From assembly GCA_024692605.1 (NCBI GenBank), contig JAILMQ010000154.1:1-62280 (forward strand): a DNA stretch of 62,280 nt. The letters run 5' to 3'. This document shows, in pieces, positions 10,311 to 19,934 of the stretch. The notes under the pieces were generated by a model. That model searched no databases. It was not told where the DNA came from and worked only from the letters and a program-made list of their open reading frames with translations. Numbering within the stretch: position 1 is the stretch's first letter; every line of letters starts with the position of its first letter. Source of the stretch: Eubacterium sp. Its GTDB lineage: Bacteria > Bacillota > Clostridia > Lachnospirales > Lachnospiraceae. The position numbers and the translations under genes were made by a program.

Positions 10311-10556
10311 CTATTTCTTGGTGTATATAGTTTTGGAAGTGACACCATCCAGCATCCCTATTTTACCTGAAACCGAGCTTATTACATTTTCAGGAGCATC
10401 AAGACTTACACTGATGATAGAGATGTTCTTTTCTTTATATGGAATTCCCATGCGCCCGATAATATAGCTTCGATATTCATGTAGAATCTGGTTCAGCTTT
10501 TCAACGCTATCTTCATTTTCAACAATAATTCCGATTAGAACGATTCTGTTTTCCAT
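10311..10556 (-). CDS. TM1266-type iron-only hydrogenase system regulator
   Basis: 81 aa ACT-like small protein 'RIVLIGIIVENEDSVEKLNQILHEYRSYIIGRMGIPYKEKNISIISVSLDAP', first gene of the hydEGF operon. Confidence 0.85.
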   Translation of the reverse strand: MENRIVLIGIIVENEDSVEKLNQILHEYRSYIIGRMGIPYKEKNISIISVSLDAPENVISSVSGKIGMLDGVTSKTIYTKK

Positions 10557-10720
10557 GCCTGCCTCCTATAATAAAAGGGAAAGTAACGGCGTACTTTCCC
10601 TGTGAATTCCGGTTTTGATACGCCTTTCCAGTCGGGACGAACCCTCCTGAGTCAGTACGAGATTATATTATATTGCTATCTCAAATTCTTTTGTTGAATC
10701 AGTTTCTCTGATTTGAGACT
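10557..10720 (-). promoter_or_regulatory. Structured 5' leader of the hyd maturation operon (candidate cis-regulatory RNA/attenuator)
   Basis: On the minus strand: stem TCTCAAAT/ATTTGAGA, hairpin CAG-GA-GGG-TTCGT-CCC-GA-CTG, then hairpin GGGAAAGTA-CGCCGT-TACTTTCCC followed by TTTTATTAT and the SD AGGAGG; loop TACGCC is complementary to upstream GGCGTA. Confidence 0.55.
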
Positions 10721-10726
10721 TTACAC

Positions 10727-10755
10727 ATTCTAACACATATCAAAAGAATAATAAA
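10727..10755 (-). promoter_or_regulatory. Putative sigmaA-type promoter of the hyd operon
   Basis: Minus strand TTTATT-17nt-TAGAAT immediately upstream of the structured leader. Confidence 0.4.
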
Positions 10756-10897
10756 CAATATTTATGTCTTTTGTGTAAATATGTAAGATATTGAAAAATA
10801 TGAAATTGGCTAATATTTTGGGTAAAATGTGTGAAATTATAGCTTTTCGACTCCCAAACAGCCAGTCATCGACTCCCTCCCGAAGTAGATTTAATTC

Positions 10898-10926
10898 TTG
10901 TATAAATCTATTAAATTGGTTATTAT
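10898..10926 (+). promoter_or_regulatory. Putative sigmaA-type promoter for the DHH gene
   Basis: TTGTAT-17nt-TATTAT. Confidence 0.5.
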
Positions 10927-10989
10927 ATAAGAGTATATGACTACAAACAAAACTATATAAAATTATTTAGTTATTTATGGAGGTTACAA

Positions 10990-11919
10990 ATGAAGAGAAG
11001 ACTTGTTACGAGAAGTGATTTTGATGGCCTTGTATGTGCAATGCTGCTTAGAGAGCTTGATATAATTGGGGATATTAAGTTCGTTCATCCTAAGGATGTG
11101 CAGGATGGCAAGGTTGATATTACTGAAAATGATATTACTACAAACCTTCCTTTTGATAAGAGGGTTGGTCTTGCTTTTGATCATCATGAGAGTGAGCTTA
11201 TCAGAAATAAGAAGGAAGATTATGAAGGTAAGTACATAATAGATGGCAACGCTAAGTCAGCTGCAAGAGTGGTTTATGACTATTATGGTGGTGCAGAGAA
11301 ATTCACAAGAGTTTCTGAAGAAATCATGACGGCTGTTGATAAGGGTGACAGTGCTGATTTCATTAAGGATGAAATACTTAATCCTACAGGCTGGGTTCTT
11401 ATGAACTTCCTTATGGATGCTCGTACAGGACTTGGAAGATTCCACGAGTTTAGAATCTCAAATTATGATCTTATGATGGAGTTGATCGATTACTGTGTTG
11501 ATCACACCATTGATCAAGTTCTTGAACTTCCGGATGTTAAGGAGAGAGTGGATCTTTATTTCCGCCAGCAGGAGCTTTTCGTAGAACAACTTAAGAGGAT
11601 TACAAGGATTGAGGATAAGGTTGCAGTTATAGATCTCAGAAATGAAGAGACTATTTATACCGGTAATAGATTTATGGTTTATGCTTTATGGCCTGAAGTT
11701 GAGATTTCAGTTCATGTAGCTTGGGGATTCCGTAAGCAGAATACTGCAGTAATGATTGGTAAATCAATCATAAATAAGAATTCTGATTTTAATATCGGAG
11801 AGCTCTGTCTTTCTTATGGTGGCGGCGGTCATGCAAATGCAGGAACCTGCCAGCTTGATAACGATAAGATAGATGGTGAACTTCCGACTATTATAAATAA
11901 GCTTAATGGTAAAAACTAG
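10990..11919 (+). CDS. DHH-family phosphoesterase / exopolyphosphatase-like protein
   Basis: 'RSDFDGLVCAMLL' and 'AFDHHESE' (DHH) plus C-terminal GGGGHANAGT DHHA1 motif. Confidence 0.88.
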   Translation: MKRRLVTRSDFDGLVCAMLLRELDIIGDIKFVHPKDVQDGKVDITENDITTNLPFDKRVGLAFDHHESELIRNKKEDYEGKYIIDGNAKSAARVVYDYYGGAEKFTRVSEEIMTAVDKGDSADFIKDEILNPTGWVLMNFLMDARTGLGRFHEFRISNYDLMMELIDYCVDHTIDQVLELPDVKERVDLYFRQQELFVEQLKRITRIEDKVAVIDLRNEETIYTGNRFMVYALWPEVEISVHVAWGFRKQNTAVMIGKSIINKNSDFNIGELCLSYGGGGHANAGTCQLDNDKIDGELPTIINKLNGKN

Positions 11920-11934
11920 GAGGAAAAATTAACA

Positions 11935-12762
11935 ATGTTTAAAAAGCTTATAGCCCTGCTGATGACTTCTGCATTAGCATTTTCAATGGTTGCATGTGGT
12001 TCGGGAAAAGATACTGCGTCTACACAGACAGAGGAAACTGTAGAAGCAGGTTCAGAGCCTGATATCGCAAAGGTAAAGGACTCTGGAAGACTCTATGTAG
12101 GAATCACAGATTTTGAGCCTATGGATTATAAGGACGAGAATGGTGACTGGATCGGCTTTGATGCAGATATGGCAAAGGAATTTGCCAAGACCCTTGGTGT
12201 TGAAGTTGAATTCGTAGAGATTGAGTGGGATAACAAAGCACTTGAGCTTAGTTCAAAGAATATTGACTGTGTATGGAATGGTATGACACTTACAGATGAA
12301 GTTAAGAATTCTATGGATTGCTCAAATCCTTATTGCAACAATGCTCAGATCGTAATCGTACCTAGTGACAAGGCTGATCAGTATCAGACTGTTGAAAGCT
12401 TGAAGGATCTTAACTTTGCGGTGGAAGTTGGTAGTGCCGGTGAAGAGCAGGCAAAGGCAAACGGCCTAAACTACACTTCAGTAAATAACCAGGCGGCAGC
12501 ACTTATGGAGGTTGCAGCAAATACCTCGGATGCAGCTATAATAGATTCACTTATGGCAGCTGCAATGGTTGGAGAGGGAACAAGCTATGATAAGCTTACA
12601 TATACAATAGGACTCAATAGTGAGGAATACGGAGTTGGATTCCGTAAAGGTTCTGATCTTGTGGAAGAGTTTAATAAATTCTTAAAGGATCAGTATACAT
12701 CAGGTAATATGCAGAAAACAGCAGAGAAGTATGGCGTTCAGGCAGCCCTGATAGAACAATAA
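11935..12762 (+). CDS. Polar amino acid ABC transporter, substrate-binding lipoprotein
   Basis: Signal peptide with lipobox 'FSMVACGSG', SBP family 3 core 'LYVGITDFEPMDYKDENGDWIGFDADMAKEFAKTLG'. Confidence 0.92.
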   Translation: MFKKLIALLMTSALAFSMVACGSGKDTASTQTEETVEAGSEPDIAKVKDSGRLYVGITDFEPMDYKDENGDWIGFDADMAKEFAKTLGVEVEFVEIEWDNKALELSSKNIDCVWNGMTLTDEVKNSMDCSNPYCNNAQIVIVPSDKADQYQTVESLKDLNFAVEVGSAGEEQAKANGLNYTSVNNQAAALMEVAANTSDAAIIDSLMAAAMVGEGTSYDKLTYTIGLNSEEYGVGFRKGSDLVEEFNKFLKDQYTSGNMQKTAEKYGVQAALIEQ

Positions 12763-12786
12763 TAAATTAGATAGAGGGATATCTTA

Positions 12787-13473
12787 ATGGACTTATTTTT
12801 AAAACAGCTGCCAATAGTTATTCATTCACTGAATATTGGTTTTTTGCAAACATTAAAATTATTTTTTGTAACACTTTTGGGAGCACTTCCCCTGGGACTT
12901 CTGATATGCTTCGGAAGCCAGTCGAAGATTACTCCGATAAAGCTTTTCTTTAAGCTTCTAATATGGGTTATCCGTGGAACTCCGCTGATGATACAGCTTC
13001 TCATTATTTATTATTTCCCGGGCCTTGTGCTGAAAAATGCAATCTGGGGCGGGGCTGAGACAGGAAGATTTGTAGCGTCATCAGTTGCATTTATTATCAA
13101 CTATGCATGCTATTTTTCTGAGATATTCAGAGGCGGAATAATCAGTATTCCAATGGGACAGGATGAAGCCGGCTATGTTCTGGGCATGACTAAGACACAG
13201 GTTTTCTTCAGAGTAAAGCTGCTTCAGATGATTAAGAGAATACTTCCACCGATGTCTAACGAAATTCTTACTCTGGTCAAGGATACTTCCTTGGCCAGAA
13301 TTATTGCGCTTCAGGAAGTTATATGGGCCGGCCAGGCATTTATGAAGGGGTCACAGGGTATTTCAGGTGCGATATGGCCTCTGTTTTTCACTGCCATTTA
13401 TTATCTGATATGTAACGGACTGTTAACGCTTTTACTGGGCGGATGTGAAAAGAAACTGGATTATTTCAGGTGA
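12787..13473 (+). CDS. Polar amino acid ABC transporter permease
   Basis: 228 aa HisM/GlnP-like, '[10 protein letters not shown] ... [23 protein letters not shown]'. Confidence 0.9.
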   Translation: MDLFLKQLPIVIHSLNIGFLQTLKLFFVTLLGALPLGLLICFGSQSKITPIKLFFKLLIWVIRGTPLMIQLLIIYYFPGLVLKNAIWGGAETGRFVASSVAFIINYACYFSEIFRGGIISIPMGQDEAGYVLGMTKTQVFFRVKLLQMIKRILPPMSNEILTLVKDTSLARIIALQEVIWAGQAFMKGSQGISGAIWPLFFTAIYYLICNGLLTLLLGGCEKKLDYFR

Positions 13474-13484
13474 TGGAGGATTAT

Positions 13485-14258
13485 ATGAGCATATTAGAAG
13501 TAGAACATATAGGTAAGTCCTTCGATAAGATTGAGGTATTAAAGGATATATGTTTCACACTTGAAAAGAGTGAGGTTCTTTCCATAATCGGTTCTTCGGG
13601 AAGTGGAAAGACAACCCTTCTCAGATGTCTTAACTATCTTGAACATGCTGATAAAGGTGTGATAAAGGTTGATGGAAATATAGTCTTTGATGCTGAAGAT
13701 CCTAAGTATCTGAAGGAAAATGCAAAGAAAACTGACAGACATTTTGGCATGGTATTCCAGTCCTTTAATCTTTTTCCACAGTATACTGCCTTGGAAAATG
13801 TAATGCTGGCTCGCCAGTTACAGGCGAAGAAATTGCCAAACTATAAATCAGATAAAAAAGCTATTTTGGAAGAAATAAAATCCGAAGCAGTTGACCTTTT
13901 AAAACAGATGGGACTGGAGCTTAGAATGGATAATTATCCTCACCAGCTTTCGGGTGGTCAGCAGCAGAGAGTGGCAATAGCAAGGGCTCTTGCATTGAAG
14001 CCGGACATCCTGTGCTTTGATGAACCGACCTCTGCCTTGGATCCTGAACTTACAGGTGAGGTTCTTAAAGTAATCAAAGGTCTTGCTGAAAAGAAGATGA
14101 CTATGATAATAGTTACACATGAGATGTCATTTGCAAAGGACGTTTCTGATAAAGTTATATTTATGGATAATGGTTTTGTTCTCGAACAGGGTACTTCAGA
14201 GCAGATCTTTGAAAACCCACAGGAAGAAAGAACAAAACAATTTATAGGAAAGTATTAG
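13485..14258 (+). CDS. Polar amino acid ABC transporter ATP-binding protein (start set at ATG 13485)
   Basis: Walker [10 protein letters not shown], signature [15 protein letters not shown], Walker [15 protein letters not shown]. Confidence 0.93.
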   Translation: MSILEVEHIGKSFDKIEVLKDICFTLEKSEVLSIIGSSGSGKTTLLRCLNYLEHADKGVIKVDGNIVFDAEDPKYLKENAKKTDRHFGMVFQSFNLFPQYTALENVMLARQLQAKKLPNYKSDKKAILEEIKSEAVDLLKQMGLELRMDNYPHQLSGGQQQRVAIARALALKPDILCFDEPTSALDPELTGEVLKVIKGLAEKKMTMIIVTHEMSFAKDVSDKVIFMDNGFVLEQGTSEQIFENPQEERTKQFIGKY

Positions 14259-14289
14259 CAGCATCAATAGATTACAGGAATAATAATAT

Positions 14290-15414
14290 ATGGTTTCAAG
14301 AGAGATACAGATTAGAGAAAAAAAGATAGTCAGAACAAGTATTATTGGCGTTATTGCCAATATATTTCTTGCGGCCTTTAAGGCATTTATTGGAGTGCTT
14401 ACACATTCAGTAGCCATTACTATGGATGCTATAAACAATGCCACAGATGCCTGTTCTTCGCTGATAACTATTATCGGTACTAAGCTTGCTGCGAGAGAAC
14501 CTGACAAAAAACATCCTTTAGGTCAGGGAAGGCTGGAGTATCTAAGTACTCTGGCTATTTCAGCGCTTATTTTATATGCAGGAATTACAGCTCTTTATGA
14601 GTCTGTTAAGAAGATATTAAAGCCTGCGGTTCCTGAATATGATAAAATATCGCTGCTTATTATCGTTGTTGCTGTTATTGTGAAAATTGTTTTGGGCATT
14701 TATGTAACAAGAGTCGGCAAAAAAGTTGATTCGGATTCCCTGATTGCTTCAGGTAAGGATGCACTTTTTGATTCCGTTATATCAGCGGCAACCCTTGTGG
14801 CAGCGTTAATATTTATGTTTTTGGGACTTAGTTTGGAAAGCTATCTGGGTGCCATAATTTCCATAATAATCATTAAATCCGGTATCGAGATTTTCAGAGA
14901 AACTGTAAATGAATTGATTGGTGCCAGAATCGATCCTGAACTTGCCAAAGAAGTAAAGCAGATTATACTTTCCTTCCCGGAAGTCAAAGGTGCATATGAC
15001 CTGTTCCTTCATAATTATGGACCAAACAGACTTATAGGTTCAGTGCATATTGAAGTTCCGGAAACCATGACCGCCAGAGAACTGGATAAACTGGAAAGAG
15101 AAATCAGCTATGCTGTTGCAAAAAAGACCGGTGTTATCATGGCCGGCGTATCAGTTTATTCTTATAACACCAGCGATTCCAGAGCAGCTGAGATAGAAAA
15201 TGTAGTAAAAGAAGTAGCATATCGACATCAGGAAGTTCTGGAGGTTCACGGCTTCTACTATGAAGAAGAAAAGAAACTTTTCAGATTTGATATCATCATA
15301 GACTATGATTACAAAAACAGAGATGAGATGTTCAAATCCGTAGTAAACGAATTAAAAGCCATGTTCCCGGACTACAAGATAGTCCCTACACTGGACGTAG
15401 ACATGAGCGACTAG
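14290..15414 (+). CDS. Cation diffusion facilitator family transporter
   Basis: 374 aa; 'HSVAITMDAINNATDACSSLITIIGTKLAAREPDKKHPLGQGRLEYLS'. Confidence 0.92.
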   Translation: MVSREIQIREKKIVRTSIIGVIANIFLAAFKAFIGVLTHSVAITMDAINNATDACSSLITIIGTKLAAREPDKKHPLGQGRLEYLSTLAISALILYAGITALYESVKKILKPAVPEYDKISLLIIVVAVIVKIVLGIYVTRVGKKVDSDSLIASGKDALFDSVISAATLVAALIFMFLGLSLESYLGAIISIIIIKSGIEIFRETVNELIGARIDPELAKEVKQIILSFPEVKGAYDLFLHNYGPNRLIGSVHIEVPETMTARELDKLEREISYAVAKKTGVIMAGVSVYSYNTSDSRAAEIENVVKEVAYRHQEVLEVHGFYYEEEKKLFRFDIIIDYDYKNRDEMFKSVVNELKAMFPDYKIVPTLDVDMSD

Positions 15415-15420
15415 GCAACG

Positions 15421-15505
15421 CAGGATGGTTCATGTTCATGAGGATTGTGTCTGCGTAGCAGACGGTAGAGCACCGCGGACAATCCGAATGAGGGCGAACC
15501 ATAGC
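15421..15505. repeat. Cloverleaf-like imperfect palindromic intergenic element (candidate structured RNA or dispersed repeat)
   Basis: Nested complementary arms: ATGGTTC(15425-31)/GAACCAT(15496-502); CAT-GA-GGATTGT(15437-48)/ACAATCC-GA-ATG(15479-90); hairpins GTCTGC-gta-GCAGAC and CGGT-agagc-ACCG. Confidence 0.55.
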
Positions 15506-15566
15506 GAATAGTTAGTAGATAATAAAAACATTCATTATTTAATTTCCACGGAGGTCTTCCCAATTT

Positions 15567-16802
15567 ATGATTGGTGACAAGATAAAAAAAATACTCCTGA
15601 TCTTTATGGGAGTAGTTGTAATCTTTGCAGGTATTCTTATTCTTGTCAGCACGATTTCTTCGAAAAAGAAAAGTGATGACAGTGAGGTGCTTGTAGATAA
15701 GATAGAAGTTGAAGATTTTGTAAAGGCATCTGAGAATGATGCAAAAAAGAAAACCGAAGCCACAACGGAAATGACCACAGAGACGACTACAGAGGCGGCA
15801 GTTGCAACCCGGTTGGATGCAACTAAAACCGAGAGAGCTTCCAGTGGTGATTTTGTACCAAAGGAGGTAACTCTGGAGGATGACAAGGAGGCTCCGGTTT
15901 TTCTGATATCTGCTTCAAATATAAATGTGGTCAGAGGAACGAATTTCAATATTCATGATCATATAGGCTATGGGGATGATGTGGATAGAGAAGTTGAGCT
16001 GGTGATGGATGGCAACGTGGATACATCCACAAATGGTGACTATCCAATAACCCTAACCCTTAAGGATGACGCCGGACATACAAAGACTGCTTCTGTTAAG
16101 GTCTCTGTGATCGATTCCGCACCATCTGACTCCGGAGGCTCATCCAGACATGATACGGAGAGCTTCAGCGAGTTCAAGGAGAAATATGGTAATGGAAATG
16201 TAAGCTTCGGCCTTGATGTATCCAGATGGCAGAAGGACATAGATTTTAATAAAGTTAAAGCTGCCGGCTGTGACTTTGTTATCATGAGAATCGGTGGATA
16301 TGATGACGGAGAGAATTATACCGATGCGAAGTATGATTACAATATCCGTGCGGCAAAGGAAGCAGGATTAAAAGTTGGAATATACTGGCATGCTGAGGAA
16401 AGCTCCCCGGAAGAGGTTAAGGGGAATATTGATTATCTTCTGAATGTTCTGGATGGCGAAAAGCTGGATTTCCCTATTGCTTATGACTGGGAGGATTTCC
16501 TTAAGTTTGAAGAACATGGAATGAATATCAATGATCTGAATAACTGCTATGAAACCTTTGCCAGTGAGTTGGAAGCTAAGGGTTATGAGACCTGTATATA
16601 CAGCAGCAAGAACTTCCTGCAGACAGTGTGGAAGAATGAATATGATCACAAGATCTGGCTGGCACATTATACAAGTCAGACTGACTATACCGGTGATTAT
16701 TATATGTGGCAGCATACCAGCGTCGGCAGAATTGATGGCATTTCGACGGACGTTGATTTTAATATTCTGTATCTCGATAGATTTAACGGGGCAGAAGAAT
16801 AA
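15567..16802 (+). CDS. Membrane-anchored GH25 (lysozyme-type) muramidase with Thr-rich linker and Ig-like domain
   Basis: N-terminal TM; 'FGLDVSRWQKDIDFNKVKAAGCDFVIMRIG', 'GIYWHAEE', 'YDWEDF', 'IWLAHYTSQTDYTGDYYMWQ'. Confidence 0.9.
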   Translation: MIGDKIKKILLIFMGVVVIFAGILILVSTISSKKKSDDSEVLVDKIEVEDFVKASENDAKKKTEATTEMTTETTTEAAVATRLDATKTERASSGDFVPKEVTLEDDKEAPVFLISASNINVVRGTNFNIHDHIGYGDDVDREVELVMDGNVDTSTNGDYPITLTLKDDAGHTKTASVKVSVIDSAPSDSGGSSRHDTESFSEFKEKYGNGNVSFGLDVSRWQKDIDFNKVKAAGCDFVIMRIGGYDDGENYTDAKYDYNIRAAKEAGLKVGIYWHAEESSPEEVKGNIDYLLNVLDGEKLDFPIAYDWEDFLKFEEHGMNINDLNNCYETFASELEAKGYETCIYSSKNFLQTVWKNEYDHKIWLAHYTSQTDYTGDYYMWQHTSVGRIDGISTDVDFNILYLDRFNGAEE

Positions 16803-16824
16803 ATCCAATAAAGCAGGTGAATAG

Positions 16825-17310
16825 ATGAAGTTTATAATTCAAAGAGTAGAAAAAGCAAGCGTTGAGGTTGAAGGAGAGGTTATAGGTAAGGTAGATAAAG
16901 GCTTCTTCGTCCTTATCGGTGTATGTAATGAAGATACCAAGGAAACGGCAGATAAGCTGATAAAGAAAATGTTAGGACTCAGGATATTTGCAGATGCTGA
17001 GGGTAAGACCAATCTTAGCCTGGCAGATGTAAGAGGTTCCCTGCTTCTGGTATCACAGTTTACCCTTTATGCAGATTGCAAAAAGGGCAACCGTCCATCC
17101 TTTGTTAAGGCAGGCTCTCCTGAACATGCAGAAGAAATCTACGATTATATAGTAGATAGATGTAATAATTGGGCTGATGAACAGAACAAAGATATTGACA
17201 ATGAGGTTGACATAATTTATATTGGTACAGGTAGTTTTGGTGCGGATATGAGATGTAGCATCATCAATGACGGTCCGTTTACAATAGAACTAAACAGTGA
17301 AGAATTGTAA
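16825..17310 (+). CDS. dtd: D-aminoacyl-tRNA deacylase
   Basis: '[33 protein letters not shown] ... [22 protein letters not shown]'. Confidence 0.95.
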   Translation: MKFIIQRVEKASVEVEGEVIGKVDKGFFVLIGVCNEDTKETADKLIKKMLGLRIFADAEGKTNLSLADVRGSLLLVSQFTLYADCKKGNRPSFVKAGSPEHAEEIYDYIVDRCNNWADEQNKDIDNEVDIIYIGTGSFGADMRCSIINDGPFTIELNSEEL

Positions 17311-17323
17311 AATAGGAGGAACT

Positions 17324-18625
17324 ATGGGATACAACGAAGAAGATGAAGAGTTAGACCGAATCAGAAGGGCATCTGCCAGAAGAAAAAGGGAACTTGAAGA
17401 GCTTCAGAGAGAAGAACTGAGACGTATCAGGGAGCTGGAACAGCGCAAGCAGGAAAAGAAGATGCGCGAACAGCGTAGAGAGGAACGTCCACGTACCCGT
17501 ACATTTGACCCTGATCAGGCAGTCAGTGACGAAGACTATAACAATTCCTATGAAGAAAGACGTCGCAGACCAAGGAATCCTCAGCCTCGTTATGAAGAGG
17601 ATGAATATGATGAGGATTTTGAAGAAGCTGATGATAGAGAAACAAGAAGAGAAAGACAGCAGAAGCAGGCAAAAAGAAATGCCAGAAGACGTAAAAGAAA
17701 GAAAAGTCCTGCAGCAAGATTTTTCAAGACATTTTTTATTGTTTTACTTGTTCTGTTTTTGATCTTTTTCTTTGCAGTATGGAATATCACAAGAAGATTC
17801 AACCATGTTGAATCTGAGGTCAGCAAGAGACCGGCTGCAGGAAAGCATCAGGTTGTAAATATACTTCTTATTGGACAGGATGCAAGAGAAGGAGAGGAAG
17901 GACAGCGTTCAGACAGTATTATCCTTCTTTCTGTTAATGCCAAGAAGAACAAGGTTGCAATGACTTCTATCATGAGAGATACCTATGTTCAGATTCCCGG
18001 ACATGGCGGAAACAGAATCAATGCAGCTTATGCATACGGCGGAATTGATCTTCTTGATCAGACCATAGAAGAGAATTTCGGAATAACCATTGACGGAAAT
18101 GCAATGGTTGACTTCGATGGTTTCCTTGAGGCTATGACAGCCGTTGGAAATATGGATATGGAACTTACAGCTGAAGAGGCTCAGTATATGAATGAGAATC
18201 CTGGATTCGGTTCAAATAATGATGCGTCTGATGAAGTATGGAATCTCCAGCCTGGTGTTAATAACCTTACACCAAGTCAGCTGCTGGCATACTCCAGAAT
18301 CAGATATGTGGGCAATTCCGACTGGGATAGAACCGAGCGACAGAGAAAGGTTATCTCCGGTGCTGTCAGCAAGGTTAAGCATGGTCACTTTATCAGTGGT
18401 TACAACATGGCGACAGAAGCTGCTCCTAGTATAACAACCGATATGAAAACATTTGGCATGCTGAGAGTTGCATCAGGAATAATGACCGGTGGCGAGATGA
18501 AGAGTCATCTGATTCCGGTTGAAGGAACCTATTACGGCGACTATATCGATGGAATGGCAGTTCTTGTTCCTGATATCGAGGCTAATAAGAATTATCTCCA
18601 GGGATATATCAACGGAGAAGACTGA
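17324..18625 (+). CDS. LytR-CpsA-Psr (LCP) family cell-wall glycopolymer transferase with long charged cytoplasmic N-terminus (start set at 17324)
   Basis: Highly charged N-terminal region, one TM helix, then 'VNILLIGQDAREGEEGQRSDSIILLSVNAKKNKVAMTSIMRDTYVQIPGHGGNRINAAYAYGG'. Confidence 0.92.
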   Translation: MGYNEEDEELDRIRRASARRKRELEELQREELRRIRELEQRKQEKKMREQRREERPRTRTFDPDQAVSDEDYNNSYEERRRRPRNPQPRYEEDEYDEDFEEADDRETRRERQQKQAKRNARRRKRKKSPAARFFKTFFIVLLVLFLIFFFAVWNITRRFNHVESEVSKRPAAGKHQVVNILLIGQDAREGEEGQRSDSIILLSVNAKKNKVAMTSIMRDTYVQIPGHGGNRINAAYAYGGIDLLDQTIEENFGITIDGNAMVDFDGFLEAMTAVGNMDMELTAEEAQYMNENPGFGSNNDASDEVWNLQPGVNNLTPSQLLAYSRIRYVGNSDWDRTERQRKVISGAVSKVKHGHFISGYNMATEAAPSITTDMKTFGMLRVASGIMTGGEMKSHLIPVEGTYYGDYIDGMAVLVPDIEANKNYLQGYINGED

Positions 18626-18738
18626 TAAAGGCTTCATGGAAATATAATTAAAAAAAATAAAATAATTTCAATACAATATATTGACTTTTTGAAATTAAGT
18701 TATATACTATATGTTGAATTAAATATAGCTTAAGAAAC

Positions 18739-18771
18739 AAGGGGGTTTTGGGTTTACGCTCAAGGCCCCTT
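18739..18771 (+). promoter_or_regulatory. Stem-loop in carA leader
   Basis: AAGGGG ... CCCCTT inverted repeat between the LCP gene and carA; no strong T-tract. Confidence 0.4.
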
Positions 18772-18800
18772 ATTCTCTTGAACAGGGTGGAGAAATAGGT

Positions 18801-19922
18801 ATGAATGAGAATTATAACAAAAAAATAATCCTTGAGGATGGCAGTGAATATCTTGGTTACGGCTTTGGAGCAGACATCGAAAGTGTCACTGAGATAGTAT
18901 TTAATACATCAATGGTTGGTTATCAGGAAATTCTATCGGATCCGTCGTACACATATCAGACAGTTGTGATGACTTATCCGCTGATAGGAAACTACGGAAT
19001 TAATGATGACGATTATGAAACCAGAGAGCCATCCATAGGTGGACTTATAGTACGGGAGTATAACGACGAACCATCAAACTTCAGAAGCAGTAAAACACTT
19101 TCAGAGCTTATGAAGGAATATAATATTCCCGGTATCTACGGGGTTGATACTAGAGAGATAACAAGAAGTATCAGAGATCTGGGAAGCAGAAGGATGCTTA
19201 TTACAGGGATTGATACTACACTTGAAGAAGGCTTGAAGAAGATAAAGGAAACTCCTGTTTTACATGATGCAGTTGCCCAGGTCAGCTGTAAGGAAAAATG
19301 GACCAGCTATGCATCCAGATTCATGGCTGGTAAATCCCTTCATGTTGTGGCTATCGATTGCGGTATTAAAAGAAATATCATACGATCTCTCAATAATAAA
19401 TTCTGTGAAGTAACAGTAGTTCCTTACAACACTTCAGTTGAGGAGATTGAAGCATTAAATCCGGACGGAATCTTCCTTTCAAACGGTCCCGGAGACCCAA
19501 CGGATGTTCCGGTTGTTTATGAAAATGTAAGAAAGCTCATCGGACATTATCCAATATTCGGAATATGTCTCGGTCATCAGATGATCTCACTGGCTTATGG
19601 AGCAAAGACCTATAAGCTTAAGTTTGGACACAGAGGTGGAAACCATCCTGTAAAGAATCTGAAAAATGATAAGATCGAGATCACATCTCAGAATCATTCC
19701 TATGCAGTAGATGAAGACAGTTTACATAATACAAAACTTGAGGTTACCCATGTTAATATCCTTGACAACACCGTTGAAGGTGTTCAGTGCAGGGAGGATA
19801 TGGTTTTTAGTGTGCAATACCACCCGGAAAGCGCACCCGGACCACAGGACAGCAGTTATTTGTTTGATGAATTCATTGATATGATGACAGAGAACAAAGG
19901 TTTACATAAAGTTAGTGAGTAA
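18801..19922 (+). CDS. carA: Carbamoyl-phosphate synthase small subunit
   Basis: Class I amidotransferase triad context 'PIFGICLGHQMISLAYG'; 'YQEILSDPSYTYQ'. Confidence 0.96.
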   Translation: MNENYNKKIILEDGSEYLGYGFGADIESVTEIVFNTSMVGYQEILSDPSYTYQTVVMTYPLIGNYGINDDDYETREPSIGGLIVREYNDEPSNFRSSKTLSELMKEYNIPGIYGVDTREITRSIRDLGSRRMLITGIDTTLEEGLKKIKETPVLHDAVAQVSCKEKWTSYASRFMAGKSLHVVAIDCGIKRNIIRSLNNKFCEVTVVPYNTSVEEIEALNPDGIFLSNGPGDPTDVPVVYENVRKLIGHYPIFGICLGHQMISLAYGAKTYKLKFGHRGGNHPVKNLKNDKIEITSQNHSYAVDEDSLHNTKLEVTHVNILDNTVEGVQCREDMVFSVQYHPESAPGPQDSSYLFDEFIDMMTENKGLHKVSE

Positions 19923-19934
19923 AGGAGAGAAGAC

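Noticed and set aside
10615-10645. 'cgcctttccagtcggga' resembles the lac/pUC vector segment 'cgctttccagtcgggaaacc'
   Set aside because: Only a short partial match; flanking sequence is unrelated and it forms part of the leader's own secondary structure, so vector contamination is unlikely.
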